A DNA stretch of 64,000 nt from Ciceribacter ferrooxidans (GCF_004137355.1 NZ_SDVB01000311.1:124001-188000), one strand, 5' to 3'; positions 47,610 through 57,424 are shown, numbered from the stretch's first letter. Made by a program: numbers and translations. The notes: generated by a model from the letters alone, not told the origin.

Positions 47610-48848
47610 TTAATCGTCTTCGCCGTGATTGGCGATCATCATTGCCTCAAACGCCAGCCGCTCGGTCTTGCGCATACGCTCGGACTCGGATTTGAGCTGA
47701 CCGCAGGCAGCGAGAATGTCGCGGCCACGCGGCGTGCGAATCGGCGAGGCATAGCCCGCCTGATTGATGAAATCGGCGAACTTCTCGATCTGCGCCCAGT
47801 CGGAACACTGATAGTTCGTGCCGGGCCAAGGATTGAACGGAATCAGGTTAATCTTCGCAGGGACGCCTTTCAGCAGTTGCACCAGTCCCTTGGCGTCCTC
47901 GAGGCTGTCGTTGACGTCCTTCAGCATCACGTATTCGAAAGTGATACGGCGCGCGTTCGAAAGACCCGGGTAAGCACGGCAGGCGGCGATCAGGTCCTTC
48001 AAGGGATACTTCTTGTTGATCGGAACCAGCATATCGCGAAGTTCGTCGCGCACCGCGTGCAGCGAGATTGCCAGCATGACGCCGATCTCCTCGCCCGTCC
48101 GGTAGATTTCCGGCACGACGCCGGATGTCGAAAGCGTAATGCGCCGCTTGGAAAGCGAGAGCCCGTCGCCGTCGGAAGCGATCAGCAGCGCGCGCTTGAC
48201 CTCTTCGAAATTGTAGAGCGGCTCGCCCATGCCCATCATGACCACGTTCGTGATCTTGCGATCGCTGGAAGGTACCATCGCACCGACAGGCACGTCACGG
48301 TCGGGGAAATCGCCGAGCCGGTCGCGCGCGAGCAGCAGTTGCGACAGGATCTCCTCCGAGGTGAGATTTCGAACCAGCTTCTGCGTCCCGGTGTGACAGA
48401 AGGAACAGGTGAGCGAGCAGCCAACCTGGCTTGAGATGCAGAGTGTGCCGCGGCCCTCTTCCGGAATATAGACGGTTTCGACCTCTACGGGGCGGCCCGC
48501 TCCACGTGGCGGAAAGCGCAGCAGCCATTTGCGGGTCCCGTCGTTCGAGACCTGCTCCTCGACGATTTCGGGCCGGGCGATGGCGAAGTTCGCCTTCAGC
48601 ATTTCGCGCATGTCCTTCGCGACATTGCTCATGGCGTCGAAATCGGAGATTCCGCGGACGTAGATCCAGTTCCAGATCTGCGCGACGCGCATCTTGACCT
48701 GCTTCTCGGGCACGCCCTTGTCGCGCAGCGCCGCAGCAAGCTGCTCCCGGTCGAGGCCGATCAGCGACGGCTTGCCGGAGATAGCGTCCTGGACCGGCGC
48801 CAGAGCCATCTTGGGTTTGCCTGAAATCACAGCGTCGAGAGAAGCCAT
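47610..48848 (-). CDS. rlmN: 23S rRNA (A2503-C2) methyltransferase RlmN
   Basis: This 412-residue radical-SAM dual-specificity RNA methyltransferase acts on 23S A2503 and tRNA A37. The iron-sulfur CxxxCxxC is in [24 protein letters not shown] is a substrate and SAM-binding block, and the C-terminal Cys is in ILAACGQLK. The first 30 residues contain two similar short stretches (ISGKPKMAL and [10 protein letters not shown]), a partial duplication without known role. GAGGTGA precedes the ATG. It is a single gene. Confidence 0.96.
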   Translation of the reverse strand: MASLDAVISGKPKMALAPVQDAISGKPSLIGLDREQLAAALRDKGVPEKQVKMRVAQIWNWIYVRGISDFDAMSNVAKDMREMLKANFAIARPEIVEEQVSNDGTRKWLLRFPPRGAGRPVEVETVYIPEEGRGTLCISSQVGCSLTCSFCHTGTQKLVRNLTSEEILSQLLLARDRLGDFPDRDVPVGAMVPSSDRKITNVVMMGMGEPLYNFEEVKRALLIASDGDGLSLSKRRITLSTSGVVPEIYRTGEEIGVMLAISLHAVRDELRDMLVPINKKYPLKDLIAACRAYPGLSNARRITFEYVMLKDVNDSLEDAKGLVQLLKGVPAKINLIPFNPWPGTNYQCSDWAQIEKFADFINQAGYASPIRTPRGRDILAACGQLKSESERMRKTERLAFEAMMIANHGEDD

Positions 48849-49105
48849 ACCGTTTCACCTCACGCACCATGCCTCACCCGCGATCCTGTCGCTGCGGGCG
48901 TGCCGGCCGTCTAGTTCCTGTCGAGTTCCACCGGGGAATTGGAATTAATCCAGACCATATAGGTCTTCCGGCCGCCCTTTACCACCAAACAGGGACCGCG
49001 TCATCCGGAATGTAGAGGCGGCATCGGTGATACCTGGAAACGCCGAATGACGGGCCGGCGCGACCGCCCCGTCACGTACAAGCGGTCGCATGCGCGCCGC
49101 TCCGA

Positions 49106-49609
49106 TTACTTGCAGGTTTCGATCTTGCTGAGAGCTGCGGAAATGCCGGAAAGCGAATAGGTGTAGGAGGTCGGCGTGCCGCGGGCGGACGTCGCCTTGA
49201 CGGTCATCGACGAGCCGCCCTTCATCGCCGCGACCAGCGCCGGTTCTTCTGCTGCATTCTCGACCCAGGCGGCCTTGTCTTTCGTGAACATCACGAAGTT
49301 CTTGCTGTCGATGGTGACGTTCACCTTCGAGCCGTCCTTCAGCTTGTAGCCCATCATCGCCTGCGGCTCGTAGGAGATGTTCTGGCCAGGACGCTGCGAG
49401 ACGATGAAAAATATGTCGCCGTGATCGACGGCCGGAGGCTCTTTCGCGGTCGGAACCGAGAGTACGTAACATACCGTTCCGCCGTTCGACTTGTAGGAAT
49501 ACGCCCCCCATGCCTTGAATTGCTCGATGCGGGTCGGCGCCTGAGCGGCGGCTGTCCCGTAGCCTGCCAGCACGATTGCCAATGCGGTTGCGATACGTCT
49601 TACAAACAT
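49106..49609 (-). CDS. IalB family (invasion-associated) protein
   Basis: This 167-residue secreted protein has a signal peptide MFVRRIATALAIVLAGYGTAAA and the IalB-type core: KAWGAYSYKSNGGTVCYVLS, FFIVSQRPGQNISYEP, GMD-equivalent ending and a C-terminal Cys (IETCK) that could pair with the first. The family is named for a Bartonella invasion locus, but rhizobial copies are common and have no shown role in invasion. It stands alone, facing 301 bp of unassigned DNA. Confidence 0.88.
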   Translation of the reverse strand: MFVRRIATALAIVLAGYGTAAAQAPTRIEQFKAWGAYSYKSNGGTVCYVLSVPTAKEPPAVDHGDIFFIVSQRPGQNISYEPQAMMGYKLKDGSKVNVTIDSKNFVMFTKDKAAWVENAAEEPALVAAMKGGSSMTVKATSARGTPTSYTYSLSGISAALSKIETCK

Positions 49610-49910
49610 GTTGTCCTGCCGCTTACGTTTCCGTCCAAGACCCGACCGCGCGCCGAGCCATTATCTTAAAACCTGATTCAGTTTGACTTAATTTAGGTTA
49701 CCAAACCGTCAACAAGGCATTCGATCTCGTCGCCGAAGGCAGCATTTCAGCCGATCAGACCTATTTTTGATCGCCCACGTCATCAAACGTTGCGCACTAC
49801 CCCAGCAGCCTGATCAGAACAGAACAAATCCGGCGAGAGTTTGTCCTTTCTCGGCAGCAGTGTGGGTCCACACAGTGACATCGCCTCCGCACGGATTGTC
49901 GCTGTGTCTG
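49610..49910. other. Unassigned intergenic region, 301 bp
   Basis: This stretch should carry the ialB promoter on the minus strand; an AT-rich patch lies at about 49665-49705. A small palindrome (GTGTGG, 2 bases, CCACAC) is at 49860-49873. No RNA gene, repeat or coding frame with family-like residues is seen. Confidence 0.5.
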
Positions 49911-50297
49911 TCACCGGGCGGCAACGCCGGGTTCGTCGGCGAGCGCACGATCTGCCGCCTCGTAGTGCCGCTCGCGGATGTGGCTGTTGATTAACGCAAA
50001 CGCTGTCGTCAAAACTGCGATATCGTCGGTGAAGCCGACGAGTGCCAGCACGTCGGGGACCGTATCGAAAGGAAGCACGAAATAGCCGAGCGCCGCCAGC
50101 AGGATGCCGCGCACGCGCAACGGCGTCTGTCGATCGGTCGCGCAGTAGTATGCGGCAACGACGTCGCGTCCAAGGGGCAGTTGGCGTATGGCCTTACGCA
50201 TCGTCGGCCAGAACCTCGCCCGAACAGTCTTCTCCTGTCGCTCCTGGGTGTCTTCATCCCCGGGCAGCAGAATGTCGCCGAACTTGATCTCATCCAT
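49911..50297 (-). CDS. YkvA/DUF1232 family protein
   Basis: This small protein of about 128 residues has the DUF1232 core GYFVLPFDTVPDVLALVGFTDD, which is diagnostic, with flanking hydrophobic stretches giving one or two membrane segments. The function is unknown. I chose the start MDEIKFGDILLPG, preceded by GAGGA; the longer in-frame reading lacks family residues. Confidence 0.85.
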   Translation of the reverse strand: MDEIKFGDILLPGDEDTQERQEKTVRARFWPTMRKAIRQLPLGRDVVAAYYCATDRQTPLRVRGILLAALGYFVLPFDTVPDVLALVGFTDDIAVLTTAFALINSHIRERHYEAADRALADEPGVAAR

Positions 50298-50473
50298 GGC
50301 TCGTCCTCGCATTCCGCAACGATATGGGAAAACGGAAGCGGAATTCAATTCCCCGTCACAGCAGCTCATGATCTGTCCGCGGCAATCCGGCAGCAGGCCC
50401 GCGCGACAACAGACCAGCCATGCTCGCGCTGACCGGATCTTTACGCCGGTGGAGATGACGGTCTCCGGGCCGT

Positions 50474-51067
50474 CTACAGCATGCTCTTCGCCGACTGCGA
50501 GTCCCTGCTCGCAAAGCTTACAGTCGGACGGGCCTCGTGAAGCGGGAACACCTCCTCGGTCAGGTAAGGTCCGCCCCCGACCGATTCTTTCGACGAGAGG
50601 AGAACAAAACGCGGAACGAGGAAGGGGCCGGTGTGGAAATCACCTCGCCCGGAGAGATAGTGAACGACGTCGTCCACCCTTGAAGACTTGAGCCGTGCGA
50701 GCGTCACGTGCGGGCTGAACTTTCTGGGGTCCGGCGGCAAGCCGATACGCTGGCAAATGCGCTCGATTTCGGCCTGAAGCGCGTACATTTCCGGCGCCGG
50801 TGAAACGCCGGCCCAAACCGAATGCGGCTTCTTCGAACCGAAGGAACCGATGCCGCTCAAACTGAGGAGAAATTCAGGGCGATCGATCCGGTCCAACCGG
50901 TCGACGATCTCGTCAGCCGTCCGCCCGTCGACGTCCCCGATGAAGCGCAGGGTGATGTGGTAGTTCTCCACATCAATCCAGCGAGCTCCGGGAAGTCCGC
51001 CACGCAACAGGGAAAGACTGAGAGCCGCATTACGCGGAATTTCGAGGGCAGTGAACAATCTCGGCAT
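50474..51067 (-). CDS. thpR: RNA 2',3'-cyclic phosphodiesterase (2H family)
   Basis: This 197-residue 2H phosphoesterase, formerly called 2'-5' RNA ligase, shows the two diagnostic HxT motifs in NYHITLRFIGDV and SPHVTLARLKSS, and starts MPRLFTALEIP as family members do. It hydrolyses 2',3'-cyclic phosphate ends in vitro; its biological substrate is unclear. It lies 66 bp after the TesA-like gene on the same strand. Confidence 0.93.
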   Translation of the reverse strand: MPRLFTALEIPRNAALSLSLLRGGLPGARWIDVENYHITLRFIGDVDGRTADEIVDRLDRIDRPEFLLSLSGIGSFGSKKPHSVWAGVSPAPEMYALQAEIERICQRIGLPPDPRKFSPHVTLARLKSSRVDDVVHYLSGRGDFHTGPFLVPRFVLLSSKESVGGGPYLTEEVFPLHEARPTVSFASRDSQSAKSML

Positions 51068-51133
51068 AGCGAGCTCCCCGAATCTCTTGCAGATAACAAC
51101 AGCGAATCACGCAATGCCGATCCGCGCAACCCC

Positions 51134-51790
51134 CTAATTTGTAGCGGAGGATATGCGGTCGAGAAAGCGCTCCGCGACCGGCAGCATTCGCCGGGTGATG
51201 ACGGCAATCCCTTTCGCATTGGGATGCATTCCGTCCTCGATCTTCAGGTCGGCCTCGGTCACCACACCGTCGAGGATGAAGGGATAGAATTCCAGCCCGT
51301 ATTTGTCGGCCAACCGTTTGTAAATCGGATTGAATCTGTCCTGATAGTCCGTTCCCATGTTGGGTGGAGCCATCATGCCGATGAGGAGAACCTCGATGCC
51401 TCGACCGCGTAACCTTTTGATGATCTCCTCGAGATTCCTCTCGGTCTCCTCCGGCGCTATGCCGCGCAGGGCGTCGTTCGCACCAAGCTCGAGTATGACG
51501 CCGTCGGTCCCGTCGGGCACTGACCAATCCACGCGCGCGAGCCCTGCAGCAGATGTGTCACCGGACACGCCGGCGTTCGTAATCACGAGTTTGCGGTTGG
51601 CAGCGGCCAGGGCCTTTTCGAGCTGCGCGGGAAGTGCGTCCTCTGGTGGCAATTGATAGCCGGCCATGAGGCTGTCGCCAAAGCCGACGATCTGTACCGG
51701 GCCATTGTCCTCCGCCTCGAGCGGGCCGGGCATCAACGTTAGAACGAAGGCCAGAACGGCAAAAAGGGGGAGCGCTGCTTTAAATCTCAT
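51134..51790 (-). CDS. TesA-like GDSL esterase/lysophospholipase
   Basis: This 218-residue periplasmic SGNH hydrolase has a signal peptide (residues 1-26, ending PGPLEAE), the GDSL block VGFGDSLMAGYQLP, the GAND block and the catalytic DGMHPNAKG near the C-terminus. Relatives are TesA (thioesterase I, lysophospholipase L1) and arylesterases. It is divergent from the YbbA/YbbP-type ABC pair, an arrangement conserved in many proteobacteria, which suggests a shared role in lipid or envelope processing. Confidence 0.92.
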   Translation of the reverse strand: MRFKAALPLFAVLAFVLTLMPGPLEAEDNGPVQIVGFGDSLMAGYQLPPEDALPAQLEKALAAANRKLVITNAGVSGDTSAAGLARVDWSVPDGTDGVILELGANDALRGIAPEETERNLEEIIKRLRGRGIEVLLIGMMAPPNMGTDYQDRFNPIYKRLADKYGLEFYPFILDGVVTEADLKIEDGMHPNAKGIAVITRRMLPVAERFLDRISSATN

Positions 51791-51875
51791 ATTGCCTTCC
51801 CTAAATTGACCAGAGCCCGCGGCAGAACGGCAGACCGGTCCTGCAGGTGATACTCAACATATAGGGCGAGCGCGC

Positions 51876-52589
51876 GTGGGAAAAACAATCATCGAAGTAA
51901 AGAAGGCCGACCTGACGCTCGGAAGCGCGGCGGCGGCAGTCCACGTGCTGAAAGGAATCGACCTCGAAATCGACCGTGGCGAGGCAGTCGGGATCGTCGG
52001 CCCGTCCGGATCGGGGAAGTCGACGCTTCTCATGGTGCTGGCCGGACTCGAGCGGCTCGATCGAGGAGAGATCTTCATCAATGGGGCGGCCCTGCATGAT
52101 TTGAACGAGGATGCGCTGGCGGATTTCCGAGGCCGCAACATCGGCATCGTCTTTCAGTCCTTTCACCTGATCGCCAACATGACCGCCCTAGAGAATGTCG
52201 CAGTGCCGCTCGAGCTCGCGAATGTCAGTAATGCGTTCGAGATCGCCCGCCGCGAGCTTCAGGCGGTCGGTCTCGGCGAGCGGCTGCACCACTATCCGGG
52301 ACAGCTCTCGGGCGGAGAACAGCAGCGCGTCGCCATTGCGAGAGCACTCGCACCTTCCCCAGCCTTGTTGATCGCCGATGAACCGACGGGCAACCTCGAT
52401 ACGGAGACCGGCCGCCAGATCGCCGATCTTCTCTTCGCCGAACAGGCCGAGCGTGCCATGACGTTGCTGCTGGTCACCCACGATCCATTGCTGGCCGCGC
52501 GTTGCTCGCGGCAGGTCAAGGTGATGTCGGGTACGATCGTCGAGGACCGCCTATACAGCGAACGACATGATGAGCGGCTGCCGGCATGA
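51876..52589 (+). CDS. ABC transporter ATP-binding protein, YbbA-type
   Basis: This 237-residue ATPase has Walker A GPSGSGKST, signature LSGGEQQRVAIARAL and Walker B LLIADEPTGNLD. A GTG start at 51876 gives the normal length, and AGGG lies upstream. Together with the following gene it forms a MacB/LolD-like exporter whose partner near tesA is known as YbbA-YbbP in E. coli. It overlaps the permease gene by 4 bp. Confidence 0.92.
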   Translation: MGKTIIEVKKADLTLGSAAAAVHVLKGIDLEIDRGEAVGIVGPSGSGKSTLLMVLAGLERLDRGEIFINGAALHDLNEDALADFRGRNIGIVFQSFHLIANMTALENVAVPLELANVSNAFEIARRELQAVGLGERLHHYPGQLSGGEQQRVAIARALAPSPALLIADEPTGNLDTETGRQIADLLFAEQAERAMTLLLVTHDPLLAARCSRQVKVMSGTIVEDRLYSERHDERLPA

Positions 52590-55132
52590 AAGCTTTTCTT
52601 CCGCGCCTTCGCGTCGCTTTCAGGATAGCGGTCCGCGAGTTGCGCGGCGGCTTGCGCGGCTTCTACATCTTTCTCGCCTGCATCGCGCTGGGCACAGGGG
52701 CGATCGCGGCCGTCAATTCGGTTTCCACGGCGATTACGGACGCCATCGCCTCGCAAGGCCGGGAGCTGCTTGCCGGCGATGCGCGCTTCGAACTGAACAA
52801 CCGCGAGGCGACGCCTGAGGAGCGACGCTTTCTGAACGATCTCGGAACTATTGCCGTGTCGACCGTCCTGCGTTCGATGGCCCGCCTGCCGGATGGCTCG
52901 GATCAGTCGCTGGTTGAAGTGAAGGCAGTAGATCAGCTCTATCCGCTCTATGGCACCTTTGCCGCCGACCCGCCGCAGTCCCTTCCTGACGCATTCGCAA
53001 AGAAAGACGGGGCTTTCGGAGCGCTCGCCGCACCGCTCCTGCTGGAGCGTCTCGGCCTTGCTGCGGGCGACGAGCTTCTGGTCGGAAAAGCCCGATTCCA
53101 TATCTCAGGCATAATCGCAAACGAGCCGGACGCCATTTCCGACGGAATGGGATTTGCTCCTCGTCTGCTGACGAGTCTCGACGGCCTAAAGGCCTCAGGC
53201 CTCGTCGAGACCGGTAGTCTCGTCGAACATGCCTACAAGGTGCGGCTCCACGAGCCGCAACTCTCTCCCGCGGACCTGCGCGAAAAAGCACAGGCGACGC
53301 TGCCGAATGCCGGATGGTCGATCCGCACCAGTGATCGCGCCGCGCCGGCACTGAGTGAGAATATCGCACGCTTTTCGCAGTTCCTCACGCTCGTCGGCCT
53401 CACGGCCCTGATCGTCGGGGGCGTCGGCGTAGCCAATGCCGTTCGCGCGTTTCTCGACAGCAAGCGCGTGGTGATCGCCACGCTGAAGTGCCTCGGGGCG
53501 CCGGCAAGCGTGGTCGTGTTGGTGTATTTCATACAGATCGCCATCATCGCAGCCGTCGGCATCGCCGGCGGGATCGTCGTCGGGATCGTGGCGCCGATCG
53601 TTGCCGCACAATATCTCGGACAGGTGCTGCCGATCCCCGTCGCGCCGGCGCTCTACCCGGGTGCGCTGGTGCTTGCAACGCTGTTCGGCATGCTTGTCAC
53701 GCTCGCCTTCTCGATCCTGCCTCTGGGTCATGTCCGCGAGATACCCGCAACCGCCCTCTTTCGGGAGCAGGGCCTGGAGGCCGGCGGCTGGCCTTCGCGC
53801 ACCTACATCCTTGCAGCTGCGTTCCTGTTTGTCGCGCTCGCAGCGCTGGCAATCAGTGTCTCGGACGATCGCTGGATCGCAACCCTCTTTCTGGTTTCGA
53901 TCGCCGTCGGCTTCGTCGTCCTGCGTTTCGTCGCACTCCTGATTGCAATGGCAGCGCGACGCGTCCCGCGCCCGGCATCTGCAGCCCTGCGTCTAGCGAT
54001 CGGCAACATCTATCGCCCAGGTGCGCTCACGCCCTCTGTGGTTCTTTCGCTCGGGCTTGGCCTTACGCTCCTCGTCGCGCTTGCGCTCGTCGATGGCAAC
54101 CTGCGCCGTGAACTGACCAGCAGTCTCCCGGAACGGGCGCCGAACTTCTTCTTCGTCGACATTCAGAAGACGGAACTGGACGGTTTCCGTCGCCTTCTGA
54201 TCGCTCGCTCACCGGCAGGCAGAGTCGAGGAAGTGCCGATGTTGCGAGGCCGCATTCTCGCTTTCAACGGTACGGACGTGACGAAGATGGAGGTACCTCC
54301 GGCCGGCCGCTGGGTGCTTCGTGGCGATCGCGGCATCACGTATTCGGAAGCGCTGCCCGGCAATGCACAAGTAACCGCCGGCAAATGGTGGCCAGCGGGC
54401 TATACCGGCGAGCCTCTGGTGTCCTTTTCCGCGGAAGAGGCGGCACAGCTTGGACTAAAGATCGGCGATAAGGTGACTGTCAACGTCCTTGGACGAAGCA
54501 TCACCGCCCGTATCGCCAATTTCCGCAAAGTCGACTGGGAATCGCTGTCGATCAATTTCGTGATGATCTTCTCTCCGAACACCTTTGCCGGCGCACCGCA
54601 CACATGGTTGGCGACACTTACGCTGCCCGACGCCACGAGTGCGGAGGAAGCGGCCATATTGAGAGCGGTAACCCGCAGTTATCCGACCATCACAAGTGTG
54701 CGGGTCAAGGACGCCCTGGACGTCGTGGAACGGCTCGTCGGTCAGTTGGCGACTGCGATCCGGGCAGCGGCCGGGATTGCACTTGTCACTTCGGTCCTTG
54801 TTCTGTCGGGGGCGCTGGCGGCCGGCAACCGCGCGCGGACCCACGACGCCGTCATATTGAAAACCCTCGGTGCCACGCGCGGCCTGTTGATCCGCGCCTT
54901 CACCTACGAATACCTTCTCCTCGGCGCCACCACGGCTGCCTTTGCGCTTGCAGGCGGCGGCGCGGCGGCTTGGTACGTCACCGCGCGAATCATGAATCTG
55001 CCGTCTTCGTTCCTTCCCACGGTGGCCCTGACGACGCTCGCGCTTTCGCTTCTGATTACGGTCGGTGTCGGGCTCGCGGGCACCTGGCGGATACTCGGGC
55101 AGAAGGCGGCTCCCGTGCTGAGAGAGCTCTAA
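52586..55132 (+). CDS. ABC transporter permease, YbbP-type
   Basis: This 848-residue FtsX/MacB-family permease has about ten membrane segments: one near the N-terminus, blocks around residues 265-440 and the last three at the C-terminus, with two large periplasmic domains between. The C-terminal repeat NRARTHDAVILKTLGATRG is the FtsX coupling signature, and the earlier repeat FLDSKRVVIATLKCLGA is its partner. Related systems act on lipoproteins or envelope stress; the cargo here is unknown. Its ATG overlaps the ATPase stop by 4 bp. Confidence 0.92.
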   Translation: MKAFLPRLRVAFRIAVRELRGGLRGFYIFLACIALGTGAIAAVNSVSTAITDAIASQGRELLAGDARFELNNREATPEERRFLNDLGTIAVSTVLRSMARLPDGSDQSLVEVKAVDQLYPLYGTFAADPPQSLPDAFAKKDGAFGALAAPLLLERLGLAAGDELLVGKARFHISGIIANEPDAISDGMGFAPRLLTSLDGLKASGLVETGSLVEHAYKVRLHEPQLSPADLREKAQATLPNAGWSIRTSDRAAPALSENIARFSQFLTLVGLTALIVGGVGVANAVRAFLDSKRVVIATLKCLGAPASVVVLVYFIQIAIIAAVGIAGGIVVGIVAPIVAAQYLGQVLPIPVAPALYPGALVLATLFGMLVTLAFSILPLGHVREIPATALFREQGLEAGGWPSRTYILAAAFLFVALAALAISVSDDRWIATLFLVSIAVGFVVLRFVALLIAMAARRVPRPASAALRLAIGNIYRPGALTPSVVLSLGLGLTLLVALALVDGNLRRELTSSLPERAPNFFFVDIQKTELDGFRRLLIARSPAGRVEEVPMLRGRILAFNGTDVTKMEVPPAGRWVLRGDRGITYSEALPGNAQVTAGKWWPAGYTGEPLVSFSAEEAAQLGLKIGDKVTVNVLGRSITARIANFRKVDWESLSINFVMIFSPNTFAGAPHTWLATLTLPDATSAEEAAILRAVTRSYPTITSVRVKDALDVVERLVGQLATAIRAAAGIALVTSVLVLSGALAAGNRARTHDAVILKTLGATRGLLIRAFTYEYLLLGATTAAFALAGGGAAAWYVTARIMNLPSSFLPTVALTTLALSLLITVGVGLAGTWRILGQKAAPVLREL

Positions 55133-55137
55133 GACCC

Positions 55138-55156
55138 CGCTGGTCGCGTACCAGCG
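55138..55156 (+). terminator. Weak hairpin after the ABC permease gene
   Basis: A 7-bp stem (CGCTGGT and ACCAGCG) with a 5-nt loop lies 6 bases past the stop. A run of six T is 15 bases further on, so this may be a weak terminator only. Confidence 0.35.
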
Positions 55157-55189
55157 AATAATGCTCCCGGTTTTTTGAGGGCGCTTGCT

Positions 55190-55218
55190 CTTGTAGCAAA
55201 CCCGGGAAAACCTCATAT
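55190..55218 (+). promoter_or_regulatory. Candidate heat-shock-like promoter of the Bax-inhibitor gene
   Basis: CTTGTAG, 14 bases, CCTCATAT resembles the E. coli sigma-32 type promoter (CTTGAAA, 13-14 bases, CCCCATAT). It lies about 90-115 bp upstream of the ATG at 55306. Confidence 0.35.
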
Positions 55219-55305
55219 TGTACACAGGCATGCTGAGCTTCGCAGCGGCGCCTCGGGATCATGACCCGACACCGTAACCATTCCGAAGCTTGAAAAGAGG
55301 AAACA

Positions 55306-56046
55306 ATGGCTGAACTTCGTAACTACCAAAGCCGGACGAGCGGCAGCGCTCAATCGGCCACGATGATCGATGAAGGCCTTCGCGCCTATATGCTGAAGGT
55401 CTACAACCTGATGGCACTTGGTCTGGCGATCACGGGAGTTGCAGCTTATCTAAGCTTCAATCTTGCCGTGGACAACGGTCAACTGACCGCTTTCGGTCAG
55501 GCGATCTATGTCAGCGGCCTGAAGTGGGTCGTCATCTTCGCGCCGGTAGCGCTTGTCTTCTTCATGAGCTTCCGCATCCACACGATGAGTGTTGCGGCCG
55601 CGCAGCTTACCTTCTGGATCTACGCCGCCATGATGGGTCTGTCGCTCTCCTCGATCTTCCTGATCTACACCGGGCAGAGCATCGTGCAGACCTTCTTCGT
55701 GACGGCAGCGTCCTTCGGCGCCCTCTCGCTCTACGGCTATACGACCAAGCGTGATCTCTCCGCTATGGGCTCGTTCCTGATCATGGGCCTGTTCGGTCTT
55801 ATCATCGCGAGCCTCGTGAACCTGTTCCTGGCTTCGTCGGCACTCGAGTTCGCGATCTCGATCATCGGCGTACTGATCTTCGCAGGACTCACTGCCTGGG
55901 ATACCCAGCGGATCAAGGAATCCTATTATGAAGCCGACAGCAGCGATGCCGCCGGTCGCAAGGCGATCATGGGCGCGCTGCAGCTCTACCTCGACTTCAT
56001 CAACCTGTTCCTGTTCCTGCTGCGCTTCCTCGGCAACCGCGAGTAA
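55306..56046 (+). CDS. Bax inhibitor-1/YccA family membrane protein
   Basis: This 246-residue protein with seven transmembrane helices belongs to the BI-1 family. It shows the family residues MLKVYNLMALGLAITGVAAY near the first helix, DTQRIKESYY after the sixth and FINLFLFLLRFLGN at the end. Bacterial members act as pH-sensitive calcium leak channels or modulators of the FtsH protease. AAAAGAGGAAACA precedes the ATG. It stands alone with a promoter candidate upstream and a terminator downstream. Confidence 0.92.
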   Translation: MAELRNYQSRTSGSAQSATMIDEGLRAYMLKVYNLMALGLAITGVAAYLSFNLAVDNGQLTAFGQAIYVSGLKWVVIFAPVALVFFMSFRIHTMSVAAAQLTFWIYAAMMGLSLSSIFLIYTGQSIVQTFFVTAASFGALSLYGYTTKRDLSAMGSFLIMGLFGLIIASLVNLFLASSALEFAISIIGVLIFAGLTAWDTQRIKESYYEADSSDAAGRKAIMGALQLYLDFINLFLFLLRFLGNRE

Positions 56047-56072
56047 CGCCGACATCAACTGCGACAGACAAG

Positions 56073-56100
56073 AACCCGCTGGTCGTGCCAGCGGGTTTTT
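56073..56100 (+). terminator. Intrinsic terminator after the Bax-inhibitor gene
   Basis: A 10-bp stem (AACCCGCTGG and CCAGCGGGTT) with a 5-nt loop TCGTG is followed by TTT. It lies about 27 bases past the stop and 53 bp from the convergent capsule gene. Confidence 0.9.
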
Positions 56101-56152
56101 CATTGTCGAAGGGGTCTGAAACGCTACCGTTTGTACAGACTGCAGTGCGGCC

Positions 56153-57424
56153 TTATCGCCGCGGCGATGCCTTGGCTGAGCCAATACGAGGCGCCGGATC
56201 GACGAAGGCGCCCGGCTCGTTGACCCTGGCTTCGACTATTCGCTGCACGACTTCAGTCGCTCCGACGTGCCGGCCTTCCTTGTTGTAGAAGCTTCCCTTG
56301 ACCTGAATTGTAGCTGCCAGAGCGGCTATGAAATCGTGAAGAAGCTGCTCGTCGACCGGTTCAGGATTGGTCCAGAACGCATCGAGACTTCCTTGATGTG
56401 TCAGTCCCGGAATGTCGTATACGGCACAGCCGAGGGCAATCGTCGGCTTCAGCTTTCTGATGCTGTGAATCCCAACCGTCGAATTGACGACGACGGTCCC
56501 GGACGCCTGCCGGAGGATCGCGTCGAGATTGCCCTGCTCGATGAACATGACCCGTTCGGCGACACCATATTTTTCGGCGATCCGCGCGATCCTCTTGCCC
56601 CATCGCTCCAGGCCGTTATCGAGCGGATGCTGCTTGAATACGAGGGCATGCTCGGCAGCGGCGTGCATCGCGAACGACGCGATGACTTCTTCCAGCATCT
56701 CCTCCAGATGTCCGTAGGGGGAGTTCGCTCGGATTTGATAGTCGCTCTGCAGCTGAAGGGCGGCGATGAAAAACGGCACATGACCGTTCTCGAAGAGCTC
56801 GGGCGGTGTGGTGCGCGGGCGGTGCGCCCATCGTACGAGCCAGGGCAGATAGTCGACCAGCGCGGAGTAATATTTGTCGGCCACGTAGAGTGGGAAGAAG
56901 GCACGACCGAAAAACGCGGTGATATTGTAGAAGACTTCGTTGAACGCCTCCTGCCCGAAGGTGTGCGGGTACCGGACATGAAGATCGGGTGCATTGACCT
57001 TTTCCGCGATTGCTCTCACCGCGGCGGGATCATTAGGGAAATGGGAGAGATGGCCCATCCCGTCGCGTTCGAGCGTGATCCAGTCCGGTCGCAGGTAGCC
57101 GAATTCCACGGCGTGACAACGGACACTGAGCCTCGCTCCGACCTCGCAGGCGATCTTGTGATAGGGCAACTGGTCCGCATAATAGAGAATATCGGTGATT
57201 TTTTCCCGTCGGATCAGTTCTTCGAGAAAGATGGGCCAATGTTTCAACGAGCGGCGATAGTTGATGGCACCCCGCTTCAGCCAGTAAACTTGATCACCGA
57301 GCGAAAAATTGACGCGATGTGTCGGTACACCCGCCTGCTCGAAGGCTTCGGCCAGCTCTCGCCAAAAAACTGAAGGGGGCCCCTGAAGGAATAAAACGAC
57401 GGGCCCATTAACCGACCGCTGCAT
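56153..57424 (-). CDS. KpsS-like capsule protein 1
   Basis: This 423-residue protein belongs to the Capsule_synth/KpsS-LipB group. It has FLQGPPSVFWRELAEAFEQAG near the N-terminus, FGYLRPDWITLERDG, KQHPLDNGLERWGKRI, and VVVNSTVGIHSIRKLKPTI. In E. coli, KpsS transfers the first Kdo to lyso-phosphatidylglycerol during capsule anchoring. S. meliloti rkpI/rkpJ lie near rkpH and one is KpsS-like, but I cannot say which this is. The start is taken at the head of the frame because MQRSVNGPVVLFLQG resembles its neighbour. It is divergent from a paralogue 130 bp away. Confidence 0.82.
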   Translation of the reverse strand: MQRSVNGPVVLFLQGPPSVFWRELAEAFEQAGVPTHRVNFSLGDQVYWLKRGAINYRRSLKHWPIFLEELIRREKITDILYYADQLPYHKIACEVGARLSVRCHAVEFGYLRPDWITLERDGMGHLSHFPNDPAAVRAIAEKVNAPDLHVRYPHTFGQEAFNEVFYNITAFFGRAFFPLYVADKYYSALVDYLPWLVRWAHRPRTTPPELFENGHVPFFIAALQLQSDYQIRANSPYGHLEEMLEEVIASFAMHAAAEHALVFKQHPLDNGLERWGKRIARIAEKYGVAERVMFIEQGNLDAILRQASGTVVVNSTVGIHSIRKLKPTIALGCAVYDIPGLTHQGSLDAFWTNPEPVDEQLLHDFIAALAATIQVKGSFYNKEGRHVGATEVVQRIVEARVNEPGAFVDPAPRIGSAKASPRR

